From the NCBI GenBank assembly GCA_963969395.1, contig OZ017802.1, positions 7,504,501 to 7,568,500 of the forward strand: a DNA stretch of 64,000 nucleotides. The letters are read 5' to 3'. The stretch's first letter is position 1, and each line of letters opens with the position of its first letter. The notes beneath the pieces are model-generated. The model did not search any database, was not told the DNA's origin, and was given only the letters and a program-made list of their open reading frames with translations. The position numbers and the translations under genes were made by a program. Source of the stretch: Pseudoscleropodium purum. Taxonomy: Eukaryota > Streptophyta > Bryopsida > Hypnales > Brachytheciaceae. Below are positions 12,831 to 23,941 of the stretch, in pieces.

Positions 12831-13860
12831 AAATACTCAGATAATTTATTATACACTATGCATACACTAAGATAATGTGTTGTCAACTTAGGTAGACTCA
12901 GGAGCCTATTTATTATTCCAATGAAGTGTTTATTTGTCCTTTATAATTGCCATCTTTTTGAAGTACAATCATTGTAACATTCTTCTACAATTTCAATGAA
13001 GCATGCTATTTGTGTTAAAAAAAAGTGCCCTAATTGAACCTCATGTTTTTAACTAATGCCTTGAATACTTCATACGGAAACTTTCTTTTATCCAATACAT
13101 ACAATGTTCTTCATTGATTCTTTTAACATAAAATTAAGCCCTTGAAAATTTATAATTCTAAATTTATATGTCTCTCATAATATGATCAATGACATTTGTG
13201 TCAAACATTTTCAACAACAATGTAGATACTTACTTTTGGATAGAGGACGTATTTCAATTTTTACTTTTCAAAAGCAAAAATTAATGAAAGCATGATTGAT
13301 TGAAATTGCACAAGAATACATATTGATGGTGCATCATTAAATTGGCAATTGTAAAGGTCAAATAGACATTCCTTTGAAGGGACAAGAAAGCCATTATGTA
13401 TACTATAGTATGAATATTTTTCATTAGACTACTATTGATAATGATCATTTACAAAAACTTATATGATAAATATGTTGAAATACTTAAAGTGTCTAAAATA
13501 GGCTTGTATGTTTTATCAATAATATGGTGGTGCCATTGAAGCTAGGTAACACATGGCCAAATATTTGAAAAAGAATATTCAAATGGTTGAAGATTTTGTT
13601 GATAAATAAAAATGTTGTCTAAATTTGTCATTTACAAAAGTTTATTTTTCACTCTAGTGTATTTATGTTCATTATAAAAGCTAAATGAAAAACTTTAATT
13701 CCTAAATGCCCAACCAACCATATATCATTGATCTGAATTTTCAAGTTCATTTTGGTATGGGTAGTTAAATTCCTTTGACCATTAAAAAAATTGGACAATT
13801 TTGAAGGTTAACTACTAATAGAAGTTTTTTTTTTAAATTTTTCACTAAGAAAGGTGATTG

Positions 13861-13978
13861 AAGAGTAAAGCTTGCTAATTTTACTTCATTTGTTCATTAG
13901 TGGAAGAAGAAAGCTTGCTAATTTTAGTGCATTTGTTCATTAATGAAAGAGTATAGCTTGCTAATTTTACTTAAACCA
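13861..13978. repeat. 43-bp tandem repeat, nearly three copies
   Basis: Units start at 13861, 13904 and 13947. Each carries the core agcttgctaattttact or a close variant. The first two also share catttgttcatta. The third is truncated on its right side. Confidence 0.65.
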
Positions 13979-13999
13979 TCCAAAAACTTGCTTACTAAA

Positions 14000-16378
14000 A
14001 CCATGTTTGGTAATAGGACTATGTAGGATTATACCCTAAACCCTCCAAAAAATTGGAAATAATGGGGTCTAATTAATTTTGATACATAAAATATATAACT
14101 GATTTTCTAAAAAAATAACAAGATCAAAATGTGTATTTTCTTGAAATTTTTATTTACTTATTTTTATCCATAAAATTTTGAAAATGACCATTCGTATTTG
14201 AATTATTGAAAATATAATGTTTTCATTTTTTAAATAATTTTCATGTACTATTTATTTTTTAAAGGTATTTTTTTTCAAAAGCTCATAGTATTGTCTTCAA
14301 ATGCATCAAATCAATAGGCATTTCTTACAATTGCCTTCTTTAATTGTGCAAGACTAGTGCAAATTGAGCCTTTTATATACATTGGGTGCTTGATGGGAAC
14401 TCTTGTATTGTAGAGTACACTTGTCTAACTCCTAACTTCCCAAGTTGACTAAAAAAATGTAATTGACCAAAAGTTGTCGTAGATTATGTATATTAAAGGA
14501 TTATATAGATGCATACATAAATAAAAGATGTAAAATACTAAGAATTCATTGATTCATTTTCCAATATTTGAAATGTTCTTAAATTCAAAACTACTACAAT
14601 TCATTTAGATTTGCAATCTTAGAAATCCTTCTTAATATTCTTTAAAATTTTGGACGATATAATTAAATTATAAAAATTGCATTGTAGATCAATTTTTTTT
14701 CAAATATTTTAATTATTATATATACAATATTTTACATATTTATAGAAGGTTATTGCAATTTAAAATTTTCTACTTTTCTACCCAATGGTGAAAGTGCACA
14801 AAATACTATAAGCTTTTGAAATATTATCATAAAAAAATAAAATAAAATTTTGAACATCTAAAAGTAAAACAATCATTGTATTCCCCAAAACTTAGGCTTA
14901 GTAAATTTTCTAGTATTTACAAAAGTTACATTAAAAAAATGGATGATAGAAAATGTCAAGATATTAAAAGATTTGGTGTCTTTATATTTAGAAAATAAGA
15001 AACTAATTGAATTGGACCAACTTTGAAGAAATCACAGCTAGCTAGGCAAGTCCAACATTCTATTCTAAACAATCGATACCTTAAGTTAGGCTGTTTTGTT
15101 TTTTTGGTTATATTGAGATCTTCTGGATTGTGTGCTCTGGTCACGTTCTTCGTATGGTTGAAAAGCCCTCAGCAAGGATGGGTACACACGCTTTATTTCT
15201 TTGCAATTTGACTTACAATGTAGGAATTATTGATTATCAAAGTTTTAAAAAAATTAGAAAATTAGAAAATAACTTTTTACTTTTATTTTCACCATGGCAA
15301 CAACACGGGGCATACTAGTGCACTAACTACCCCTCTTAGTGGTGGATTGAAAGTAGTTTAGAAGCTGCGGCCAAAACCATAAACCGCACGAGTTTCAACG
15401 GTGCGATGTTCCGAAATTTGCAAGCGATTGGGGTGAAGGAAGGATTCGCGGATGCTTTCGTCCCTACTTTCCTTAGCTCTGGAATTTGTGCCAGGCGTAG
15501 CACTGAATGGAATTGCGTGAAAATCAGTGGGTATGCGCGCAATGGTATCATGAGTGAATCTGCAAATTTTGGGGACCAATGCTAAGTTCGTGAAGTCATT
15601 CTACAAGGAAGAAAGCAGGATAAGTGCAGGTCTGTGACGACGTGACACCAGAACGAACTGAATGCCACGGCAGTGGTAATCGGCTTTGCACGTGACCTAA
15701 GAGTCTCAGGACAAAATCCAAAACCATACACAGAAGCAAAAATTGCCTAGTCTGTCCTACAAACCAACAAGATAGCCCGAATCACGTCACAGCACAATTC
15801 AATCGCGATTGCAGCAAGGACTTCGCGCCTGACCAGAGTATTGTTGTGACCCAGCCATCGGACAAATCTAAAGCCTAACGAACCCTGACTTGCAAATGCC
15901 AGTCACTTTCCAGAATGCCACCATGTCCGGGTTTTGACATCTGCCGAATCGAAGTTCTAAAACTAACGAATCCTAAATCAACTCTAGCGCCCAACTATGC
16001 TACAGTGTGCACAAACCCTGCGCCATTTGTCTCCAGGAATTGTGGAATTCTTCTATCCTCAGTACATGCAAGCTAGTGAATGATTCAGTGTGGACAGATT
16101 TGGTCCCTGTGGGCGGTGAGGGGTTAAGTTAGTACAGAGAGAATGTTAGCTACATTCTTGGTAATGATTGATTAAAAAACAAATAAATAAATTACAGCTG
16201 GGATGGCTTTCGTGATGGGAATTTAAGTATGGATTGATAAATAAAAACTCTGGTCTTTGAAAAATTCAAGTATACAACTTATGTGCCTCAATCATGATGC
16301 ATCAGTTGGATACATCTAAAAATTCTACATATACATACAAGCTTTCGATACACACAAACAAGACAAGTCACAATACCT
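14000..16378. other. Intergenic DNA with a balanced-composition island
   Basis: Bases 14000-15300 are AT-rich without a gene. From about 15330 to 16150 the composition becomes balanced and overlapping frames open on both strands (for example minus 15336-15579). No protein family is recognised and no splice-bounded exon stands out. This could be a decayed gene or a regulatory island. Confidence 0.4.
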
Positions 16379-16381
16379 TAA

Positions 16382-16608
16382 CCCTTAAATGCTAAGGCGA
16401 ATGTTTTGTGTCCGATGGATGACAAGAAATCAAATTGTATAGGACATAAGTGCAACTATTCATCTTCAAACTTTGTTTTGGAAAGGGAAGATCTTCTATA
16501 GTACAATAGTTTGATCTGCAATGACTACTTTTGCAATTTTGCAAGCCAATGATTTACACGGTAATAGAAAATGATGTTTTCAAAGGTCACCCCTTCAACG
16601 TTTAAGGA
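16382..16608. mobile_element. Short TTAA-flanked element (227 bp)
   Basis: It is flanked by TTAA at 16378-16381 and 16609-16612. The ends are imperfect inverted repeats: CCCTTAAATGCTAAGG on the left, and TCCTTAAACGTTGAAGG when the right end is reverse-complemented. Internal similarity, including the aagatcttctata and gcaagccaatgat regions, links it to 58511-58866. Confidence 0.5.
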
Positions 16609-17289
16609 TTAAAAGGAATTCAAATGCAATTGATTTCTTCGCCATGTAGCAGAAGGTTCACATGGAACTAAACATATAGAGTTGTTGTGCTAAAGTGCAA
16701 ATACATTATTGCACACGCTAACTTACTGGGGTTTAGAAACTTCCTCAATGGAAAATACCTTGACTAAGTTAACAAGGTTTGAGAGGAGAGAAATTGGTGA
16801 CATTTGCTGCAATGACTTACTTCTTGCTTTTAGTCTTTTGTAATTTGCTTTGGTTTGTAAAGAGGATGACAACTAGGCCTTGGCTAAAGACACCTCACGC
16901 ACATCAAGTAACACACTTCTTGTTTGTTGGCTTGTATAGGCGTAGGTGAGGCCAGGACCTATAAGCGTATAAATTTGTTCAATAAATAATTTTTTTTGGT
17001 TTTATGTGTGAATAAAGATCAAATTGGACTTGGTTTTAGAAACTTATGGTGATAGGAACCTAAATGTTGTTGAAATTTAGTATTGCCATGGGATCCTGGA
17101 GAGTGCAAGAATTTAGTTACAAATGGTTATACCAAGTTTGATTTGAAGGGATGCTTTGGCCGACATTGTAAGGCTTGAAGCTCTTCTTCTTCACTTCACT
17201 TCTCACTTCAATGCGTAGTTGTTGTGTTCTTATGTGTATGTTGAAGTTTTCCAATTGTATTGTTGTTCAAGTGAACCATTCTTTGTAAT

Positions 17290-17454
17290 GAAGCTTTAAA
17301 TATATATTTTGTAATTGTGTGTGAAGTCCCAGCAATTGGACATTCTTGTGTGTGTAATCAGAAAGAGATTGAAATCCCAATGATTGGGTATAGTTGTTGC
17401 TATGTAATTTTCTATAAAAGGAATTTATGTACTTGTTGGATTAAAGCTGTTAAT

Positions 17455-17504
<50 letters not shown>

Positions 17505-18300
17505 AATTTAAAGTCTAATTATATCATTATAATTGTTAGAACTTGCTTTAGCAGAGTGTGTTTTCATTGAGGCTTAAAGCAATTGTTGAGAGGAAGTTAG
17601 TTTGTAACTTAAAGTAGTTAGATGTGATGTCTACTGCTAAATGGTTGAACTGGGTTGTGACTGTTTAAGCATGTAAGTGTTTGTCTGTGTGCTTAAAACC
17701 TATCAATGAATGATGTATGCTTAAGCAATTGGAATGTGTTTACTGTTGAGAGATAACTTTAAGTGGTTGTATTGAAATAGATGGTTGGCTTGAAGCTAAA
17801 TATTATATGAGTGTATCAAAATATACTTTGATTGTATATTTATTGTGTAGAAATCCCAGCAATTGGGTAAATGCATTAATTTGTGTATATCCAGTGATTG
17901 GATAATTACAGTGATGTATGTTATAGCTTAAAGTTGTGTAAGAATTGTAAGAGTAGATTTAATTAATTAAGGAAGTATAATGAAGAATCTTTACAGAATA
18001 CAACATGGTGTTGTGAATGCTTAAAGCAATTAGATAGTTTTACAATGAATTGAGTGAGCATATAGTTAGATTGTTGTGATAGAATGGCTTTAAGCAAAAT
18101 TTATGTTAGAATGCTATAAGAAAATGTTGAGATACTGAAGTGTGACAAAGTGGTTTATACTAATATGTGATTTGATGAATGATAAGTGACGCTTTAAATG
18201 AATATTGTGAGCTTATGCTTTAAGCGAACGCAACATGGAATTGAGGACTTGTTTGTTTAAAGCTATATGTTATGTTTTCCTTCGCTTAAGCGTGCTTCTT
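17290..18300. repeat. Degenerate array of GCTTWAAGC palindromes and CCCAGCAATTGG motifs
   Basis: Variants of gcttaaagcaattg or gctttaagc recur roughly every 50-100 bp between 17570 and 18300. A second motif, atcccagcaattggg, recurs near 17328, 17370, 17852 and 17889. Between them lies the (TTG)n tract. No coding frame crosses the region. It reads as an old minisatellite or part of a decayed retroelement. Confidence 0.45.
17455..17503. repeat. (TTG)n microsatellite, about 16 units
   Basis: This is an uninterrupted GTT/TTG trinucleotide run inside the larger degenerate array. Confidence 0.9.
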
Positions 18301-20049
18301 GTCTAAACTCACACACTAGGATAAGACTGAGACTTTATATTTGTATTGTGCATCCATGTGTGTGTTGGACTAAAACTAATTATTGAATAAATGAGTGAAC
18401 CTAATTACTAGAAAAATGAAATATTTTAACGTTATTTCCATTTAGAATTGACATTGTACGATTAATTCTATTAGTACAAGTGACTCTAGTTGCAATACGT
18501 TAGACTATTTGATCATTCCTTGGAGATTGAACCTCTATACTATAGTTCTTGGTGTTTTGTGAAGTAGGCAAAATCTGAATTACAAGACCCTCAAGCTTGA
18601 AGTATTTTATAAGAGCTTCAAAAATTAATACTTTATTTTAAACTTTTTGATTCTTGATGCTATATTAGAACTTAGGCACATGACAAAGGCTTTATATAAT
18701 GGCTCTATAGAAGTAGAAAACCTAACCTACTTACTTTGGAGAAATTTATGCATAGTGATCTTGCCCTCCTCCCTAAGATACTTATGGTATAGGATAAACA
18801 CGACACATGATTAATATGGAAATTAATTTTCTTCAAAAAAATTGCTTCTGGAAGGGTTGGTGTCAAAATATGCTTTGCTATAACTTAGTTTTGCTTGAGT
18901 TTGTTGGGTTGTATTTGAACTTGTCATAGGGGGTTTATTAGAAAGAGCCCATCTTGATGTGGGAATGTTTCATCTATCTAGAGAGAGATGAAGTTATATG
19001 TCTACTACAAATTATTGAATTTTCAAATTATTTGGGAAAATTTTCAAATTACCTTGCAAATTTCTTAAGATAAAATGAAAAAATTCTAATCAAATAAAGA
19101 ACATACTCAAAAAATATGAAATTTTCACCATAGATGTAAATATTTTAGTGTATAACATCATGGTATAAACCAAGTTTTATTGTATCATTCTAAAATTAGA
19201 CAATCAAAGAACCATGGTTATAGGCCCAAAGTTCATATTGCTATAAAATATTGAAATTTATGAATTTTTTCAATTTTTCAATTTGAGGAGAAGTTCCACT
19301 TAATAAACTTCATTTAATTGGTTGAACATAAATTCAAAAAATATCATTTTTATGACTAAAATTTACATCAAGCAAGATAGCAAAAAATGACCAAAATACA
19401 CTACAAAGGTGAGCCCTAACCAAAGCATCTTCTTCTTTAGAAAATTCAATAACACCTCATTGAGGGAATTTGCAATACTATTTACTAAAATGTACTCAAG
19501 CATTTTTCTCCCAAGATAGATGAAAAAACATTTTTTTCATCCTACATACTCAAATAAGATCATCCAAAAAACAAAAAAAATGTCCATAGCATCCTTCAAG
19601 GGTTAAGAAGAACTTTGGCTTGGAAGTTGTCTTGAATAAAGAGTTTGTTGCACGCTTTGTTGGGGGTAGTCTACCAATCATGTCTCAAGGGTGGGAGTAA
19701 TTTGCTCACTGTATAAATCTTATAAAGCTCATACTCCTATTGTCCTATACATATGTGAAAAATGCAAAATATGATCTACTACCTTAATTCTTCTTAAATT
19801 AGTTGAATTGAAAGATTTATTTGCACTTGATGTTAACCCAATGTTGTTATTAAGGGTCTTAGGAACAAATTTAGACCTACTTATGGACTAGATTCACATT
19901 GCAAACGTCATACTAGAATTCAATTCCTTAGAAACAAAGTAAAGAAGCTACACTAAGGGATGAGAGTCTAATGAATCTAGAGTGAGAAACTTACCAATGC
20001 TTTTGAAATTCAGTTATGGGATCACTACAGAAACTAATTCAAGAGACCA

Positions 20050-20325
20050 AGGCTTTTTTATTTTTTTATTTTTTATGAAGTGCCAAAGTGTTGATATAAA
20101 ATGTTATAGTGGTGCTCCAAATTTCAACATTCATCCACATATTGGATAGAAAAGATCACATTTGTACATATCACATGTCCATTATTTTATTTTCATCCAC
20201 AATCAAGCAATTTCGTCCAAGATTTTTTTTGTAATTTGAAGTTTTTTGGCGAAAAATTTCATGATTTGTTGCCATTTTTAAGCCAACTTATTTTTTCTGG
20301 TGCAATCTGGCACCAGAAAGAAAAA
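20050..20325. repeat. Dispersed repeat (about 270 bp), copy 1
   Basis: It aligns in the same orientation with 51930-52205. Shared landmarks include gtgccaaagtg, ctccaaatttcaacattc, atccaca, tttcatccacaat and tttgttgccatttt. Both copies end with the fold-back ctggtgcaatntggcacca next to A-rich DNA. It has no coding frame. Confidence 0.65.
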
Positions 20326-20329
20326 AAAA

Positions 20330-23300
20330 AAGCCCTGAAGAGACTTGTTACAAGTCTTAACAACCAATTTGCCAGTGTTGAAAACACTTGCCAGGAATCG
20401 GCAGTGCAAGACCCCAACTTAAGGAAGCCCGGAACGAATGAGTCTGAAAGTCCAGACGAAAAGTGAGGGCCTTGGAAAATTGTCAAAGCCTAGAGGTCAG
20501 CAATAAATAAGAAGTAACATAAGGTAGGAGGCTGTAAAACAGTGCGGGCATTAAGAATGACCCTATAGATGTCTGTGAAATGGACATGAGATTGTTCTGA
20601 AATTGACCAGTATAGTCATTGAATGAACCAAGGAAAAAAAACATTATTAATTGCAAGAGCCAATCATTCTCTTTGTTTTCTCCATTTTTTTTTAGAATTG
20701 CAAGTGAACTGTTTATGAAAGACCTAGTCACAAATAGGGACCTAAGACCCAACTCGTTTGAAAATTCATAAGTAATTCAAAAAACTTTGGAAAAATACGA
20801 AACCACTTGGATTAGATTCCTCATCAATTTCTCTTAGTCTGAAAAATGAGCTAAAAATATTCCCGTCCCAAAAAATACATGAAAAAGGGCGGACCAGCCC
20901 TTAGATGCACCATTTCTGAGCCTCCTACCTTACTGTACCCAAGCTTAGCCACAAACAATGGCAAGAGATTCTGTTTTCTATGACAGACAGGGCTTTAGTA
21001 CTTTTACATAGTCAACCTCGATAACTTTGAAAATTTGTAAAATATTACTATAGCATCGAAAAAGTACGAAATCACTTGCGTTGCATTCCTCTTGAGTTTG
21101 CTAATAATGCCATCCAATTTTTTTGGGTCATTCGAGCTTTGAGATAGTGGGACCAGAAAAAGTGTTGCTTACAGATGATTCTACCGTACTCACTCCAATT
21201 TAGAGCCCCATTTCTGTGTATTGGACGAAGAACTACACTGATTTATCTTACTAGTGAGGGTGCAAAATTACTATCTCTTACAAAGTTAGTTGCAGTTTCC
21301 ATGGACGATGCTCTCACTACTTGGCACCGTGATTGACTCCAAGATTTTGATTCGGGAACAAAAATCAAGAAGCCTCAGCATGGCGAACTCAAACGGTGAA
21401 AGATGATGCCCCGGGTATGGGAGCAACAGCGCCTAACACCGCGCTTGCAGGCGCTTGCCAACGCTGGCTCATTGATGCGCGCTAGTGCTGCGCCGCGTCT
21501 TTGCAATTGTTCGTCGTATTCGTCGGAGCGGTTGGTTGGGGCATTTGGTTCTTGGTGGTGAGAAAAAACTGTCTCACCAGATGCCCCAAATGCTGAACTT
21601 TCAAACATTTAAGATGTCTCAGGGTTTTTGGAGCTTGTCTTCCAACAGAAACTTGGGTGAGAAGCGAGCTGGCAATGTCGATCGGACCATTTCAAGGGAA
21701 CACTCGTGATTGTGATTCTGTTTCCAAGGCGAGTAGTAGTTTTGGATTGAGCAGAGCTGGAACAAATTGACCGCACTATTTGACCTGCTCTCCCGTGCAA
21801 TTTCTGTTTTGGAATTTCTGTCAAGCCTCACGGTTAAGGATTTGGACAGTTGCATTTCTTCTTGATTTGAAGTTGAAGGTATTGTTGCGATCTGCAATGC
21901 AAATGGAGCATAATGCAATGTTGCTGAGTGTGATGTCAATGTGCGTTGACAGAGATGCGAAGGTGAAAGAAAAATGACTGTATGAAATTTTATGTTTGTT
22001 TGCGTGCAAGAGAAAATTGGAAACGGGACTTTTGTTTCAATAGAGAAAATAGATTTGGAATCAATGTCAACAGTGGCTGGGTGCTGATGAGAGCAGAGCT
22101 AGAGGTCAATGATAATCTTGCTTAGTTTTTTTGTTTTTTAAAATCTTTCTCCATTTCTGGAGGTTTGAATGATTTTTGTAATTGAATTTTAGAACTTGTT
22201 CGGTTTCGGTTTTCTTCTGGAGTGGACGTGAACGGTGTTCTTGTGAAACTGGAGCGCAATGCATTGGCGCTGAGTGTGAAGCTAATGTATATTGAAAACA
22301 GACAGTCATTATAAGAATCAGCCACGTAAACTGATTTTCATTTCCAAGATTTCCAAGATTACATGAGAGCATTGTATCGGTCAGTAATGTACTTAATCAT
22401 AGCTATCTTATTAGCAATGGTGTGTCCTCTTTTTGGTGACCCCCACTTTGAATGCACATTTACTCTACTTTTGTTGAGGCAAGGAAAGCAATGCCAAGAT
22501 TGTGACCAAATTTGTTGGTAGTGTCACTAATGTGTATGGACTTGACAATGCTGCATAATTATTCCACGAGGCCTTTACAGCATAGAATCCGATCTTGGCA
22601 TTGTTGGTTTGCCAAGTCCCTAATCGAAGTTATTCTTGGAGTTTTCCCAATCCTCTTTTGAATGCATGTGTTCTGAGATCTTGGGACGCATTACCCCATT
22701 TTGCAAAGATATGAGTTTCTGTGAACGAGCTGGAGTATTTTGTTGTCTTGGACTGTCAGATCATTCAGTACCAGAAAGTTTTTCAGCTTTGATTAGGTCA
22801 AGAAAATGTAGGAACTGGTTTTCATCTCCTTCTGCAATTGCGCTTGGCATTCTGCGTGCCCTTTGTCACTATTTTGGTTATTGAAAACCTTTCTTTGATA
22901 TGCTCATCGCTCCAGGTGGGCTCTTCATTCCATTGATGTGGAGTTTGAACATTTTGTCATCAGATTTGAAAGATGAGTTGATGTTGTGTTCTTACGGATG
23001 ATGAGTTAGTTGTCTTGAAAGTTTCTTGGTTTTGGTCGTTTTTGTTTTCTGAACTCTCACACGCAATAGTTGGTTGTATACTCTTCAAAATTTGGATAAG
23101 ACCAAGAAGAATGTTTGTTTCTTGCAAACAACGTGTTCATTATGCAGGGTTTTTAAACTCAATTGAATAAGGATCATGAGTCAAGATCCTCTAAAGCTAG
23201 GTTTGTCACCTTATTGTAAGAGGTTGTTTTGGTTATGTATCCAGGTTGGGGATTGGCTGCTTCCACCTATCATAAGGCAGAAGCTCTGAGAATCTCCTTT

Positions 23301-23926
23301 CAAGAATTAGATATTCTACATGGCAGCTTGGTTGGGACGGCCATTAAAGGTATTCTTGCCTCTGCTCAACCTGATTCTCAGTTATTCTCAACGACTGTAC
23401 AAATCATGTGGAGCTGGTTTAGGGTTGGGTTGAGACAGTAACATAGATAGCTTGTTGGGTACTAATGTTGGATCTGATGAAAGTGTTATAACTCTGCAGG
23501 AATGGCGAAATCTTAGTTGTTGCTCATTAGAGCTGTTACTTCGGAGGAAGCTAGTGACGTGGTCGTAAAGCAGGCTGAAGAAATTGGTTGAGAGATAAGG
23601 TTCGTTGAGGCATAGTGCAAGATTCTTGACATGCTTTCATAGTTGAAAACCTGATTGCCTTTGATAGGGTTGCTCTCCCTACAGGACCAAGAGGCCCCCA
23701 ATTGGGCGTCATGTTCTTTTTCCAGTTTTGAGTGGGTCAGATAGGGAATTTTTTGGTTTCCTTTTTCATATATATTTTGACCAACATATGCAATGTTCTT
23801 GACTGTTTATTAATTAGAAACTTGCTCATTTTGAAGAACATTGCATGTGTGAATCAAGTACAGCCTATGCAACGAGGGTAATGGTCTGGGACCCTATGTT
23901 TTAACACATTCTTATTTGTGTTGCAG
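20330..23926. other. Upstream region of the XRCC4-like gene, no separate gene recognised
   Basis: From about 21300 the composition becomes balanced and fairly T-rich on the plus strand, which fits 5' untranslated exon(s) and a long leader intron of the gene at 23.9 kb. A hairpin lies at 21538-21587. A weak direct duplication pairs about 21900-21965 with 22249-22305 (both have tggagc-aatgca and gctgagtgtga). The minus-strand frame 21375-21608 matches no family known to me. Confidence 0.35.
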
Positions 23927-23938
23927 ATGCTGGGCTAG
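23927..23938 (+). promoter_or_regulatory. Three-codon upstream ORF at the start of the coding exon
   Basis: A good acceptor (TTTGTGTTGCAG) ends at 23926. The exon then opens with ATG CTG GGC TAG, three codons and a stop, ending three bases before the ATG at 23942. If the mRNA is spliced here, scanning ribosomes meet this minimal ORF first. Its TAG also blocks any in-frame upstream extension of the main protein. Confidence 0.45.
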
Positions 23939-23941
23939 GCT

